A stretch of 64,000 bases of DNA from Saccharothrix deserti (GCF_009769385.1 NZ_ML775961.1:410681-474680), one strand, 5' to 3'. Positions 15,769 to 24,805 are shown, counted from the stretch's first letter. Notes: a model not told the origin generated them from the sequence alone. Made by a program: numbers and translations.

Positions 15769-16659
15769 ATGAGGTCCGTGTGGCGTGGCGCGATCTCCTT
15801 CGGGTTGGTGACGATCGGTGTCCGGTTGTACACGGCCACGGAGGAGCACGACTTCCGGTTCAACCAGGTGCACCGGGAGGACGGTGGGCGCATCCGGTAC
15901 AAGCGGGTGTGTCAGGTGTGCGGCGAGGAGGTCGCCTACGCCGACATCGCGAAGGGGTACGAGCTGGACGACGGTCGGGTCGTGGTGTTGGACACCGAGG
16001 ATTTCGACAAGTTGCCGATCAACACCGATCACGCGATCGACGTGTTGGAGTTCGTACCGGTCGAGGAAGTGGATCCGATCTATTTCCAGAAGACTTATTA
16101 CCTGGAGCCGGACAAGGCGGCTACGCGTCCGTACGTGCTTCTTCGGACCGCTTTGGAGCGCAGTGGGCAGCTCGCGGTGGTGAAGATCACGATTCGTCAG
16201 CGGGAGACGTTGGCGATGTTGCGTGCGCGGGAGGACTTGTTGGTGATGCACACGATGTTGTGGCCGGACGAGGTGCGGAAGGCGGATTTCGAGTTCCTGG
16301 AGTCGGATGTGGATGTCCGGCCGCAGGAGTTGAAGATGGCGTCGTCGTTGGTGGAGAGCATGGCGGGGTCGTTCGATCCGGGTGATTTCACCGATGACTA
16401 CACCGAGGCGATGCAGAAGGTGATCGAGGCGAAGGCGGAGGGTGCGGAGTTGCCGGAGCGGCCCGAGGAGGAGGCCGGTGAGGTGATCGACCTGATGACG
16501 GCGTTGGAGCGGAGTGTGGAGCAGGCGAAGTCGGCGCGGGGTGGGCGGCCGGCGGCGCGGAAGGCTCCGTCGCGGAAGCCCGCGGCGAAGAAGGCCGCCT
16601 CCTCGGACGGGTCGTCGTCGCGGAAGGCTCCGGCGAAGAAGAAGGCGAAGCCCGCCTGA
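15769..16659 (+). CDS. ku: Ku-type DNA end-binding protein, copy 2, Lys-rich tail
   Basis: 296-residue Ku. Residues 1-250 form the Ku core, and from about 255 a tail rich in Lys, Ala, Arg and Pro (KAPSRKPAAKKA and following) extends the protein, as in mycobacterial and Streptomyces Ku, where the tail helps DNA binding. Copy 1 lacks this tail. ATG 15769 is chosen because the domain starts immediately. LigD follows 16 bp after the stop, so ku2, ligD and the polymerase gene probably form one transcript. Confidence 0.94.
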   Translation: MRSVWRGAISFGLVTIGVRLYTATEEHDFRFNQVHREDGGRIRYKRVCQVCGEEVAYADIAKGYELDDGRVVVLDTEDFDKLPINTDHAIDVLEFVPVEEVDPIYFQKTYYLEPDKAATRPYVLLRTALERSGQLAVVKITIRQRETLAMLRAREDLLVMHTMLWPDEVRKADFEFLESDVDVRPQELKMASSLVESMAGSFDPGDFTDDYTEAMQKVIEAKAEGAELPERPEEEAGEVIDLMTALERSVEQAKSARGGRPAARKAPSRKPAAKKAASSDGSSSRKAPAKKKAKPA

Positions 16660-16675
16660 GGCGTGGCGGCGCGGG

Positions 16676-18154
16676 ATGGGTGGGGACCTTTCGGAGTACC
16701 GGCGTAAGAGGGTTCCGGGGCGGACGCCGGAGCCTGTGCCCGCCGGTGACGTGGTGTTGCCGCATGGTGGGGACGACACGTTCGTGATCCAGGAGCACCA
16801 CGCGTCGCGGCTGCATTGGGATGTGCGGTTGGAGCGGGGCGGGGTGTTGGTGTCGTGGGCGGTGCCGAAGGGGTTGCCGCCCGAGCCGGGGACGATCCGG
16901 TTGGCGGTGCGCACCGAGGATCACCCGTTGGAGTACGCGTCGTTTTCGGGGGTGATCCCGAAGGGTGAGTACGGCGCGGGCGAGATGGTGATCTGGGACC
17001 GGGGCCGGTACGAGACGGTGAAGTGGTCCGACCGCGAGGTCGACGTGGTGTTGCACGGCTCGCGGGTGGAGGGTGAGTTCGTGTTCTTCCGCCGTGATCC
17101 GGCCGGTGGGGCGGGCTCGGCGGGTGGGAAGGACTGGATGGTGCGGCGGCGGCACGAGGCGGTGCGGCCGGACTGGGTGCCGTTGCCGGAGTCGGTGGCG
17201 CCGATGTTGGCGACGGCGGCGCGGGAGTTGCCGAGGCCCGCGTCGCGGTTCGCGTTCGAGTTCAAGTGGGACGGTGTGCGCGCGGTGGCCCGGGTGGAGG
17301 GCGGCCGGGTGCGGTTGACGAGCCGGTTGGGCAACGACGTCACGGCCACGTATCCGGAGTTGCAGGGTCTGGGTGCGCAGTTGGGTGCGACGCAGGTGTT
17401 GTTGGACGGCGAGATCGTGGCGTTGTCGGGTGGGCGGCCGAGTTTCGGGGCGTTGCAGGAGCGGATGCACGCGTCGGCGGCGCAGGCTCGGCGGTTGGTG
17501 GCGCGGACGCCGGTGACGTACCTGGTGTTCGACGTGTTGCACCTGGACGGCTCCCCCACGCTGGATCTGCCGTATTCGCGGCGGCGTGAGCTGTTGGAGG
17601 GGCTGGGGTTGCAGGGGGCTCACTGGTTGACGCCGAAGGCGTTCCCGGGTCAGGGGGCGGCGGTGTTGGCGGCGAGTCGTGAGCAGGGGCTGGAGGGGGT
17701 GGTGGCGAAGCGGCTGGATTCGCGGTACGTGCCGGGTCAGCGGTCGCCGCACTGGGTGAAGGTCACGGCGGTGATGACGCAGGAGGTGGTGATCGGCGGG
17801 TGGCGGCCGGGGGTGGGCAAGCGCGCAGGTCTGGTGGGTGCGCTGCTGCTCGGTATCCCCGATCCGGACGGCCCGGACGGTGCGCTGGTGTTCGCGGGGT
17901 CGGTGGGGACGGGGTTCGACCAGGCGGAGTTGGGGCGGTTGACGGCGCGGTTGCGGTCGTTGGAGGTGAAGCGGTCGCCGTTCGTGTCGGAGGTGCCCCG
18001 GGAGCGGGCGCGGGGTGCGCGGTGGGTGCGTCCGGAGTTGGTGGGCGAGGTGGCGCACCGGCAGTGGACGGCGGACGGGCGGATGCGGTTCCCGACGTGG
18101 CGGGGGTTGCGGCCGGACAAGGCGCCCGGGGAGGTGCGGCGTCTTGACGGCTGA
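16676..18154 (+). CDS. ligD: LigD-type protein: 3'-phosphoesterase + ATP-dependent DNA ligase
   Basis: 492-residue two-domain protein. Residues about 5-160 form the 3'-phosphoesterase domain (metal/catalytic candidates His41, His47, Asp49 in EHHASRLHWDVRLE). Residues about 175-480 are an ATP-dependent ligase with nucleotidyl lysine Lys197 in FKWDG and an OB fold. The polymerase domain of mycobacterial LigD is absent and is encoded by the next gene, which overlaps by 11 bp. The start is the ATG 16676. The enzyme seals breaks held by Ku. Confidence 0.92.
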   Translation: MGGDLSEYRRKRVPGRTPEPVPAGDVVLPHGGDDTFVIQEHHASRLHWDVRLERGGVLVSWAVPKGLPPEPGTIRLAVRTEDHPLEYASFSGVIPKGEYGAGEMVIWDRGRYETVKWSDREVDVVLHGSRVEGEFVFFRRDPAGGAGSAGGKDWMVRRRHEAVRPDWVPLPESVAPMLATAARELPRPASRFAFEFKWDGVRAVARVEGGRVRLTSRLGNDVTATYPELQGLGAQLGATQVLLDGEIVALSGGRPSFGALQERMHASAAQARRLVARTPVTYLVFDVLHLDGSPTLDLPYSRRRELLEGLGLQGAHWLTPKAFPGQGAAVLAASREQGLEGVVAKRLDSRYVPGQRSPHWVKVTAVMTQEVVIGGWRPGVGKRAGLVGALLLGIPDPDGPDGALVFAGSVGTGFDQAELGRLTARLRSLEVKRSPFVSEVPRERARGARWVRPELVGEVAHRQWTADGRMRFPTWRGLRPDKAPGEVRRLDG

Positions 18155-19049
18155 GGCGTGGGTGAAGGTGGAGGGGCGTCGGTTGAAGCTGACGAACCTG
18201 GACAAGGTGCTGTACCCGGAGGTGGGGTTCACCAAGGCCGAGGTGATCGACTACTACACGCGGATCGCGCCGGTGTTGTTGCCGCACCTGAAGGATCGGC
18301 CGACGACGTTGCGGCGGTACCCGAACGGGGTGGACGGGGCGTCGTTCTTCGAGAAGAACGCGCCGTCGCACGCGCCGGAGTGGGTGCGGACGGTGAGGTT
18401 GGAGACGCCGGGGTCGTCGCGGGGTGCGGATTTCGCGGATTTCGTGGTGGTGGACGGCCTGGCGACGCTGGTGTGGTTGGCGAACCTGGCGGCGTTGGAG
18501 TTGCACGTGCCGCAGTGGACGGTGGGGGCGCGGGGTGGTCGCCGCTCCCCCGATCTGGTGGTGTTCGACTTCGATCCGGGGCCGCCGGCGACGGTGGTGG
18601 AGTGCTGTCGGGTGGCGTGCCGGGTGCGGGAGGCGTTGGAGGGCGACGGGTTGGCGCCGTTGGTGAAGACGAGCGGGTCGAAGGGGTTGCAGGTGTACGC
18701 GCCGGTGCGGGTGTCGGCGGCGGAGCGGACGTCGGAGTACGCGAGGGGTGTGGCGCAGCGGTTGGCGGCGGAGACGCCGGACGAGGTGGTGTGGCGGATG
18801 ACGAAGGCGCAGCGCACGGGGAAGGTGCTGATCGACTGGTCGCAGAACAACCCGGCGAAGACGACGGTGGCGCCGTATTCGTTGCGGGCGCGGGCGCGTC
18901 CGTCGGTGTCGACGCCGGTGACGTGGGACGAGGTGGAGGCGTGCCGGGTGCCGCAGGACCTGCTGTTCCTGGCGGATGACGTGCGGGAGCGCGTCGAGGC
19001 CGACGGTGACCTGTTCGCGGTGGGAAAGCCGGTGCCTCTCCCCCGCTGA
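18144..19049 (+). CDS. ligD: LigD-type polymerase/primase (AEP superfamily)
   Basis: 301-residue NHEJ polymerase of the archaeo-eukaryotic primase type, adding (ribo)nucleotides at breaks. Catalytic acids Asp142 and Asp144 lie in VFDFDPG, and KTSGSKGLQVY and the later VLIDWSQN provide the remaining active-site motifs. The preferred start is a TTG at 18144, inside the end of ligD, with GGGGAGG upstream; it gives the usual N-terminus ending in LKLTNLDKVLYP. Upstream codons in this frame show no homology. Confidence 0.9.
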   Translation: MTAEAWVKVEGRRLKLTNLDKVLYPEVGFTKAEVIDYYTRIAPVLLPHLKDRPTTLRRYPNGVDGASFFEKNAPSHAPEWVRTVRLETPGSSRGADFADFVVVDGLATLVWLANLAALELHVPQWTVGARGGRRSPDLVVFDFDPGPPATVVECCRVACRVREALEGDGLAPLVKTSGSKGLQVYAPVRVSAAERTSEYARGVAQRLAAETPDEVVWRMTKAQRTGKVLIDWSQNNPAKTTVAPYSLRARARPSVSTPVTWDEVEACRVPQDLLFLADDVRERVEADGDLFAVGKPVPLPR

Positions 19050-19177
19050 CCGCCCTGTCCCGGCCTGTCGGTCTGCGGGAGGGGTCGGTCGTGGGGTTGT
19101 CGAAGGACGGGATCCGGGCCGTGCACGCGGGCGAGGCGCGCCCGACCCCGGTCCTCCCCTGATCCGGTCGGCGTCGG

Positions 19178-19191
19178 GGAAACCGGTTTCC
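19178..19191. promoter_or_regulatory. Perfect palindrome upstream of grpB-like gene
   Basis: GGAAACCGGTTTCC, 14 bp, about 50 bp before the start at 19244. It resembles LacI-type operators in its AAACCGGTTT centre, but no LacI gene is in the window. Confidence 0.4.
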
Positions 19192-19243
19192 ACCGTCTCG
19201 GTGGGCGTCGTATTCTGGCCGACTGCCTATCGAGGGGATGATC

Positions 19244-19801
19244 ATGCGTCGTCAGGCGAGTACGCACGAGGAGATCAAGGCGTTCTGGGTGGACGAGGCG
19301 CCCGTGTTGAACTCGACGGTGCACCTGGCCGAGTACGACCCGGCGTGGCCGGGGCTGTTCGCGCGGGAGGCGGCGCGGGTCCGGTCGCTGTTGGGTGACG
19401 TGGTGGTGGGGCTGGAGCACGTGGGGTCGACCTCGGTGCCCGGGTTGGCGGCGAAACCGATCATCGACATGCTGCTGGTGGTGGCCGATCCGGCGGACGA
19501 GGCGTCGTACGTGGCGCCGTTGGAGGCGGCCGGGTACCGGTTGGTGATCCGGGAGCCGGAGTGGCACGAGCACCGGGCGCTCAAGGGTCCGGACACGAAC
19601 ATCAACCTGCACGTGCACCCGCCGGGCAGTCCGGAGATCGCGCGGATGGTGGCGTTCCGGGACCGGTTGCGTGCCGACGACGCCGATCGGGAGCTGTACG
19701 AGCGGACCAAGCGGGAGTTGGCGGCGCGGACCTGGACCTACATCCAGGAGTACGCCGACGCCAAGAACGCGGTGGTGGACGACATCATGGGCCGCGCCTG
19801 A
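19244..19801 (+). CDS. GrpB-family (UPF0157) nucleotidyltransferase-fold protein
   Basis: 185-residue GrpB-like protein. Its signature HVGSTSVPGLAAKPIIDML, with Gly-Ser and the acidic residue of the nucleotidyltransferase fold, lies near residues 61-79. The biochemical role of the family is not settled. The second ATG at 19244 is preferred because GAGGGG is 6 bases upstream; the ATG at 19238 touches that site directly. The 188-bp gap before it holds a 14-bp palindrome and no other gene. Confidence 0.85.
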   Translation: MRRQASTHEEIKAFWVDEAPVLNSTVHLAEYDPAWPGLFAREAARVRSLLGDVVVGLEHVGSTSVPGLAAKPIIDMLLVVADPADEASYVAPLEAAGYRLVIREPEWHEHRALKGPDTNINLHVHPPGSPEIARMVAFRDRLRADDADRELYERTKRELAARTWTYIQEYADAKNAVVDDIMGRA

Positions 19802-19855
19802 TCCCGGCGCGCCGAAGGGGCGCGCCGGCGCGGGCGGGTCGGGGAGGGTTCGCGG

Positions 19856-19984
19856 GTGAGGTTCGGGGTGTCGGGTCCGATGCCGGTGCGGCGCGCGGAC
19901 GGGACCGTGGTGCCGGTGGGCGGGCCCCGGTTACGGGCGGTGCTCGCGGTGGACGCGGGCCGGGTGGTGGCGTCGACCGGTTGA
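19856..19984 (+). pseudogene. Remnant of a SARP/AfsR-type regulator (first ~40 codons)
   Basis: A GTG with GGGGAGG 8 bases upstream opens a 42-codon frame starting RFGVSGPMPVRRADGT and continuing VPVGGPRLRAVL. This matches the well-known beginning of BTAD/SARP regulators (a line such as RFGVLGP...VPVGGPRQRALL). The frame then stops at TGA 19982-19984, and the DNA-binding and ATPase domains are missing. It is most likely a deletion remnant; expression of a 42-residue peptide cannot be excluded. Confidence 0.6.
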
Positions 19985-20000
19985 GCGTGGACAACCGGTG

Positions 20001-20855
20001 TCAGTGGCGGGGTGGGAAGTCGCGGAGCCGGTCGACGAGGAACGCGGGGTCGTCCAGCCACGGGAAGTGGCCGCCGCCGGGCTGTTCGACGTACCGGGCA
20101 CCGGGGATCAGGTCGGCCAGTCCGCGCACCAGGTGTGGTGGGGACACGGGGTCGGCGTCGGCCGCGTAGACCAGGACGGGGATGTCGAGGTCGGCGAGCG
20201 CGCGGCGGGTGTGGCCGGGGCTGAACGCGCCGTCGGCGGTGTAGCCGGTCTGGGCTTCGGGGGACGCCTCGGTGGTTTCGGCGGCGGCGTGCGCGCGGGC
20301 CCGGTCGTCCCAGCGGCCGTAGAACAGGGGTGCGGCGGCGAGCCGGTTCACGGGGGTGTCGTCGCCGTCGCTCCACGCCTTCAGGGCGGCGGCGGCCTCC
20401 GGGTACCACGGCTGGTGGGCGTGGGCGGCGACGTGGTCGGCCCAGTCGGCTTCGGTGGGGGCGGTGCCGATCGCGCGCAGCGAGGGGGTGAGCAGCACGA
20501 GCGAGGCGAGCCGGTCGGGGTGTTGTTCGGCGTAGGCCATGGCGATGCCCGCGCCGGCGGAGTGGCCGAGCAGGTCGACGCGGTCCAGGCCGAGGTGGGC
20601 GCGCAGGGCGTCGACGTCGGCGGCGAGCCGGTCGCGCCGGTAGCTCGCGGGGTCGGCGGGGGTGTCGGAGTCGCCGGTGCCGCGGTTGTCGAGCAGCAGC
20701 AGGGTGCGGTGGCGGTGCAGGCCGCCGAGGTCGCCGAGGTAGGCGGAGGCCCGGCCGGGGCCTCCCGGCACGCACAGCAGCGGCGGGCCGTCGCCGGTCT
20801 CGTGGTAGGCCAGGGTGGTGCCGTCGTGGGCGGTGAAGCGGTGCATGGTGGTCAT
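20001..20855 (-). CDS. Alpha/beta hydrolase, S33-peptidase-like
   Basis: 284-residue alpha/beta hydrolase related to proline iminopeptidases. It has the oxyanion segment PGGPG (residues about 30-34), DNRGTGDS, nucleophile Ser in GHSAGAG (about residue 97), the acid in ADADPVSPP, and His in GGGHFPW. The HGGPG of true Pip is replaced by VPGGPG, so specificity is uncertain. Its ATG lies 34 bp from the divergent PPOX gene, and the two promoters must overlap. The gene ends 16 bp after the SARP remnant, in convergent orientation. Confidence 0.82.
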   Translation of the reverse strand: MTTMHRFTAHDGTTLAYHETGDGPPLLCVPGGPGRASAYLGDLGGLHRHRTLLLLDNRGTGDSDTPADPASYRRDRLAADVDALRAHLGLDRVDLLGHSAGAGIAMAYAEQHPDRLASLVLLTPSLRAIGTAPTEADWADHVAAHAHQPWYPEAAAALKAWSDGDDTPVNRLAAAPLFYGRWDDRARAHAAAETTEASPEAQTGYTADGAFSPGHTRRALADLDIPVLVYAADADPVSPPHLVRGLADLIPGARYVEQPGGGHFPWLDDPAFLVDRLRDFPPRH

Positions 20856-20889
20856 CTTCTCCCGCGGTGGTGTCTCCTAGGCTGGCGGC

Positions 20890-21351
20890 ATGCCGAGAAT
20901 CGCCACTGCCGACACCGTGTCCCGCGACGAGTTGGTCGCCTTCCTCCGGCCCCGCCACCGGGCACTGCTGATCACCACGCGCGCGGACGGGCGTCCGCAG
21001 GTGTCGCCGGTGTCGTGCGGGGTGGACGACGGGGGCCGGATCGTGGTGTCGACCTATCCGGGGCGGGCGAAGTCCCGCAACGCGCGCCGGGACGAACGGG
21101 TGACGGTGTGCGTGCTGTCCGACGACTGGGACGGCCCCTACGTGCAGGTCGACGGCCGGGCGGAGGTGCTGGACCTGCCGGAGGCCCTGGAGCCGCTGGT
21201 GGAGTACTACCGGTGCATCGCCGGTGAGCACCCGGACTGGGACGAGTACCGCGACGCGATGCGCCGCCAGGGCAAGTCCCTGATCCGCGTGACGATCGAC
21301 CGCTGGGGCCCGATCGCGACCGGCGGCTTCCCACCCGAACTCGCCGACTGA
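20890..21351 (+). CDS. PPOX-class F420-dependent oxidoreductase
   Basis: 153-residue split-barrel flavin/F420 protein of the pyridoxamine-5'-phosphate-oxidase superfamily. RALLITTRADGRPQVSPV forms the first strands, and STYPGRAKSRNARRD the cofactor phosphate-binding region. Actinomycete members use F420H2 to reduce varied substrates. TAGGCT at 20878-20883 lies 6 bases before the ATG, indicating a leaderless transcript. A GC-rich stem-loop ends the transcript at 21427-21455. Confidence 0.85.
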   Translation: MPRIATADTVSRDELVAFLRPRHRALLITTRADGRPQVSPVSCGVDDGGRIVVSTYPGRAKSRNARRDERVTVCVLSDDWDGPYVQVDGRAEVLDLPEALEPLVEYYRCIAGEHPDWDEYRDAMRRQGKSLIRVTIDRWGPIATGGFPPELAD

Positions 21352-21426
21352 CCCTCCCCCACGTCCCCTCGGCGTGCCGCTGCACTGCCGCTGGTCCGTC
21401 GCACAGGGCCGTGCCCGTGATGCTTC

Positions 21427-21455
21427 GCAGGGGTCCCCGCCGAGGGGACCCCTGC
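21427..21455. terminator. Strong stem-loop after PPOX gene
   Basis: 12-bp perfect stem GCAGGGGTCCCC / GGGGACCCCTGC with loop GCCGA. No U-tract follows. Placed between the convergent PPOX and VOC genes, it can terminate both. Confidence 0.7.
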
Positions 21456-21537
21456 TGTGATCCTGCCGGCGGGGGCCGACAATCGTGGGGCGCCGGGAGG
21501 CTGCCTGTGGACAACTGCCGGGGACGGCGCCGGGCCG

Positions 21538-22218
21538 TCAGGCGGGTGTGCGGCCGGCGCACCAGGTGCCGCCCCAGCCGGGTGGGTTCTCCAGCAGGGC
21601 GAACACGTTGCCGGCGGGGTCGGCGACGGCGGCGACGACACCGGTGGGGACCTGTTTCGGGCCGACGAGGACGGTTCCGCCGAGTCCGGTGGCGTCGGCG
21701 GCGGACCGGGTGGCGTCGGGGACGGCGAAGTAGCAGGTCCAGCCGCCTTCGGCGGTGAGGCGGCCGGCGACGGGGCGGCGGTCGTCGGCGAGGGCGGCGT
21801 CGTAGAGGGTGAAGTCGCCGCCGGGGTCGCGGACCTGCCAGCCGAGTTCGCCGGCCCAGTAGTCGTCGGTGCCGGCGTCGCCCATGAGTTCGACCCAGCA
21901 GGGTTCGCCGGTGCGGGGTTCGGGCGCCCAGGGGCCGTGCAGGACGCGTCCCCGGTCGACGGCGGCGCCGCGGTCGAGGTCGCGGGGTTCGCGGCCGGCG
22001 AAGACGACGCGCCAGCCGGGGTCTCCGGGGTGGACGCGGGTGGCGAGGCGGTCGCCGACCCAGCCGGTGAACGAGCCGTCGGGTTCGGCGATGATCACCC
22101 AGCCGAGGAGTCGGGCGTAGAACTCGGCGACGGGTTCGGGGTGGGTGGTGCTCAGCTCGACGCGGCGGACACCGCGCGCGGGGCTGTCGGGGGTACCGGG
22201 CACGGCGGTGTTTCCCAT
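21538..22218 (-). CDS. Two-domain VOC-family protein
   Basis: 226-residue glyoxalase/bleomycin-resistance-type protein built of two VOC modules (about 15-110 and 120-220); the second closes with VADPAGNVFALLENPPG. Relatives in actinomycetes are annotated as putative hydroxylases or resistance proteins, and no activity can be assigned. It is co-oriented with, and 49 bp downstream of, the GGDEF/EAL gene; that gap contains a short direct repeat. Confidence 0.82.
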   Translation of the reverse strand: MGNTAVPGTPDSPARGVRRVELSTTHPEPVAEFYARLLGWVIIAEPDGSFTGWVGDRLATRVHPGDPGWRVVFAGREPRDLDRGAAVDRGRVLHGPWAPEPRTGEPCWVELMGDAGTDDYWAGELGWQVRDPGGDFTLYDAALADDRRPVAGRLTAEGGWTCYFAVPDATRSAADATGLGGTVLVGPKQVPTGVVAAVADPAGNVFALLENPPGWGGTWCAGRTPA

Positions 22219-22241
22219 CGGGGGGTGGGGCGGCGGAGACC

Positions 22242-22266
22242 ACGATCACGGGACGACGATCACGGG
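22242..22266. repeat. Two direct repeats ACGATCACGGG, 14-bp period
   Basis: Copies at 22242-22252 and 22256-22266, just beyond the stop of the GGDEF/EAL gene. Function unknown; slippage-type duplication is likely. Confidence 0.6.
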
Positions 22267-22267
22267 A

Positions 22268-24313
22268 TCAGGATCGGGCCCCATCCTCCGCACCGGCCAT
22301 GCGTGACGACAATGCTCCGTTCGGCGGCAGCGGTTGCGCCGAAAGGACCTGTCCCAGCGGAACGGGCCTGCCGAGGTGGAATCCCTGGCCGACGCGGACG
22401 CCCAGGCGCATGAGGGCGTCGACCTGGGCGGGGCGTTCGACCCATTCGGCCACGGCGGACAGGCCGAGGCCCCGGGCGATCTGCACGATGCCGGCGACGA
22501 GGACGGCGTCGGTGGAGCGTTCGTCGATGCTGCGGACGAACTCGCCGTCGATCTTGATGCCGGTGATGGGCAGGTGTTTGAGGTGGACGAACGAGCCGAA
22601 CCCGGAGCCGAAGTCGTCCAGGGTGATGCGGCAGCCGAAGCCGCGCAGTTGCAGGGCCAGGGCGCGGGCGGCGTCGAGGTTGGTGACGGCGGCGGTCTCG
22701 GTGATCTCCAGGCCCAGGCGCCCCGGTGCGACACCGGCGGTGGCGAGCCGGTCCAGGACGAACCCGCCGAAGTCCTCGTCCTCCAGGGTCCGGCCGGAGA
22801 CGTTGACGTTGAACCGGAGCTCGGGGTCGGGGTGGCGCACGAGGGCGTCGATGGCGGTGGACAGCACCCAGCGGTCGATGTCGAGGACGAGGTCGGAGCG
22901 TTCGGCCTCGGGCAGGAACTCGGCGGGCCCCAGGTAGGGCTCCTGGCCGTCCTCCAGGCGCAGCAGCAGTTCGTGCCCGAGGGTCTTGCCGGTGGCCAGT
23001 CGCACCATGGGCATGGCGTGCAGGGCGAGACCGCCGTTGTCGAGCGCGGCGCGGAGCCGGTCGAGCACGGAGACCCGTTTGGCGGTGTCGGCGTAGTGGC
23101 CGGGTTCGTAGACGGTGACGCGGTTGCGGCCCGCGGCCTTGGAGGCGTAGAGGGCGAGGTCGGCGTTGGCCAGGACCAGTTCCCACGTGTCGCCGGGCCC
23201 GTACTCGGCGACACCGGTGGAGACGGTGACGCGTCCGGTGGCGCCGACGAGCGGCAACGCGGCTACGGCATCCCGAAGGCCTTCGGCGATGCGCGCCGCC
23301 TCGGCCAGGGCGGTGCCGGGCAGCACCACGGCGAACTCGTCGCCGCCCAGGCGGCCGATCAGCTGCCCCGGGGCGAGACGGGACCGCAGCGCGGCGGCGA
23401 GGGCTTTCATGAGGCGGTCGCCGACGGCGTGCCCGCGCAGGTCGTTGACGTCCTTGAAGTTGTCCAGGTCCAGCAGCAGCATCGTGCCCGGCCCGCCCGT
23501 GGCCAGCTGTCGTTCCAGTTCACGGGTCACGGCGCGCCGGTTGGCCAGCCCGGTGAGGGGGTCCTGTTCGGCCAGGGCGAGCAGTTCGTCGTGGACGCGG
23601 CGGGCCTGGGTGATGTCGTGCGCGGTGCCCAGCACCCGCACCGGTGCGCCGTCGTCGCCGACGGCGATCTCGCCGAAGCACTCGAACCAGCGTTCGGTGC
23701 GGCGGTCGCCGAGCGTCATGCGGTGCGTGTAGGAGAACCCGGCGCCCGACCGCATGGCCTCCTGCAGGGTGGCCTGGATCATGGGCAGGTCGTCGGGGTG
23801 GACGAGTTCGGCGTAGCGGTCGAAGTCGAGCTCGGTGTCGGGCGGGAACCCGAACATCTTCAGCAGCGTGTCGGACCAGACGACGCGGTCCTCGGCGATG
23901 TGCCACTCCCACGTGCCCATCCGGCCCAGCACCTGGGCACGGCGCAACGCGTCGGCCTCGTGGGTGGCCTCCAACTCCCGGTCACGCCACGCGGTGACGT
24001 CCACCACCCGGTACAGCAGCTCCCCCGTCGACGGCTCCCCGGTCGACCCGAACGGCTGGCAGGTGACCTCGAGCCAGCGGTGGCCCTTGCGGTAGGCGCT
24101 GGGGGTGAGCAGCGCGAGTCCCGGACGCGGCCGGTCGGGCGCGCCGGGCAGCAGCGCGGGCAGCGACCGGCCGACCACGTGCTCCACGCCGACGCCGAGG
24201 ATCTCCGCCAGCGCCGGGTTCACCCACGCCAGCGTGCCCTTCGCGTCCGTCACACCGAAACCGACGTCGGCCCGGTCGAGCACCTCCCGGTGCAACGCGC
24301 CGTTGCCGTCCAC
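22268..24313 (-). CDS. PAS-PAS-GGDEF-EAL cyclic di-GMP protein
   Basis: 681-residue cytoplasmic signalling protein: PAS at about 8-120, PAS/PAC at about 135-255, GGDEF at about 270-430 (intact RLGGDEFAVVL) and EAL at about 440-665. The EAL motif is ELL within HELLLRL, but the catalytic Glu, Asn (NVNVSG), Glu (LEITET), Asp-Asp (LDDFGSG), Lys (GIKID) and Glu (AEWVE) are present, so both cyclase and phosphodiesterase activities are possible. There is no transmembrane segment. The GTG start is supported by GAGGAGGGA; upstream in-frame sequence is another gene's shadow. Confidence 0.9.
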   Translation of the reverse strand: MDGNGALHREVLDRADVGFGVTDAKGTLAWVNPALAEILGVGVEHVVGRSLPALLPGAPDRPRPGLALLTPSAYRKGHRWLEVTCQPFGSTGEPSTGELLYRVVDVTAWRDRELEATHEADALRRAQVLGRMGTWEWHIAEDRVVWSDTLLKMFGFPPDTELDFDRYAELVHPDDLPMIQATLQEAMRSGAGFSYTHRMTLGDRRTERWFECFGEIAVGDDGAPVRVLGTAHDITQARRVHDELLALAEQDPLTGLANRRAVTRELERQLATGGPGTMLLLDLDNFKDVNDLRGHAVGDRLMKALAAALRSRLAPGQLIGRLGGDEFAVVLPGTALAEAARIAEGLRDAVAALPLVGATGRVTVSTGVAEYGPGDTWELVLANADLALYASKAAGRNRVTVYEPGHYADTAKRVSVLDRLRAALDNGGLALHAMPMVRLATGKTLGHELLLRLEDGQEPYLGPAEFLPEAERSDLVLDIDRWVLSTAIDALVRHPDPELRFNVNVSGRTLEDEDFGGFVLDRLATAGVAPGRLGLEITETAAVTNLDAARALALQLRGFGCRITLDDFGSGFGSFVHLKHLPITGIKIDGEFVRSIDERSTDAVLVAGIVQIARGLGLSAVAEWVERPAQVDALMRLGVRVGQGFHLGRPVPLGQVLSAQPLPPNGALSSRMAGAEDGARS

Positions 24314-24381
24314 GCGTCCCTCCTCGCCCACCCGCGCGTCATGATGGTCGAGATCACACGAAGGGGGCAAGCCGACACGAT

Positions 24382-24738
24382 TCAGCGCAACCGCTCCAGA
24401 CCCCGCGCGGTGTCGACCAGCTCCCCCGCCAACCTCCGCAACTCCGCACGCGCCGCGCCGTCCTCCGCCGCGGTCGCCACGTCCTCCGCGGCGCACCGCA
24501 GCTGGAACAGCCGGTCCTGGAGATCGGCCAACTCCCCCGCCGACAGCACCACGGCGTCCTCCGGCAGCCCGCCGCGCTGCACCGCCGCACGCCGCTCGTA
24601 GGCGCGCTGACGACACGGCTGCGCGCAGTACCGGCGCGGCCTCCCGATCCGTCCGCTGTCGGGCAGACGGCGTCCGCACCAGGCGCAGTGCCTGGCTTCC
24701 TCACGGCGCGCCGCGACGGCCTCGGTCACCAACTCCAT
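24382..24738 (-). CDS. Small Cys-rich zinc-finger-like protein (118 aa)
   Basis: 118-residue protein. The N-terminal third has a probable zinc-binding arrangement, HCAWCGRRLP followed by RRYCAQPCRQRAYERR, like MYM/FCS-type or recombination-associated fingers. The rest is charged and predicted helical or coiled coil (AVVLSAGELADLQDRLFQL onwards). Similar uncharacterised proteins occur widely in actinobacteria. It lies 68 bp upstream of the GGDEF/EAL gene in the same direction and is divergent from the GDPD gene. Function unknown. Confidence 0.7.
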   Translation of the reverse strand: MELVTEAVAARREEARHCAWCGRRLPDSGRIGRPRRYCAQPCRQRAYERRAAVQRGGLPEDAVVLSAGELADLQDRLFQLRCAAEDVATAAEDGAARAELRRLAGELVDTARGLERLR

Positions 24739-24805
24739 GGCCCGCGACGGTATCCGGCTACCCGCCGGTCACCCCCGCGCCACGCCGCCAGGGCAGACTC
24801 CGGGT

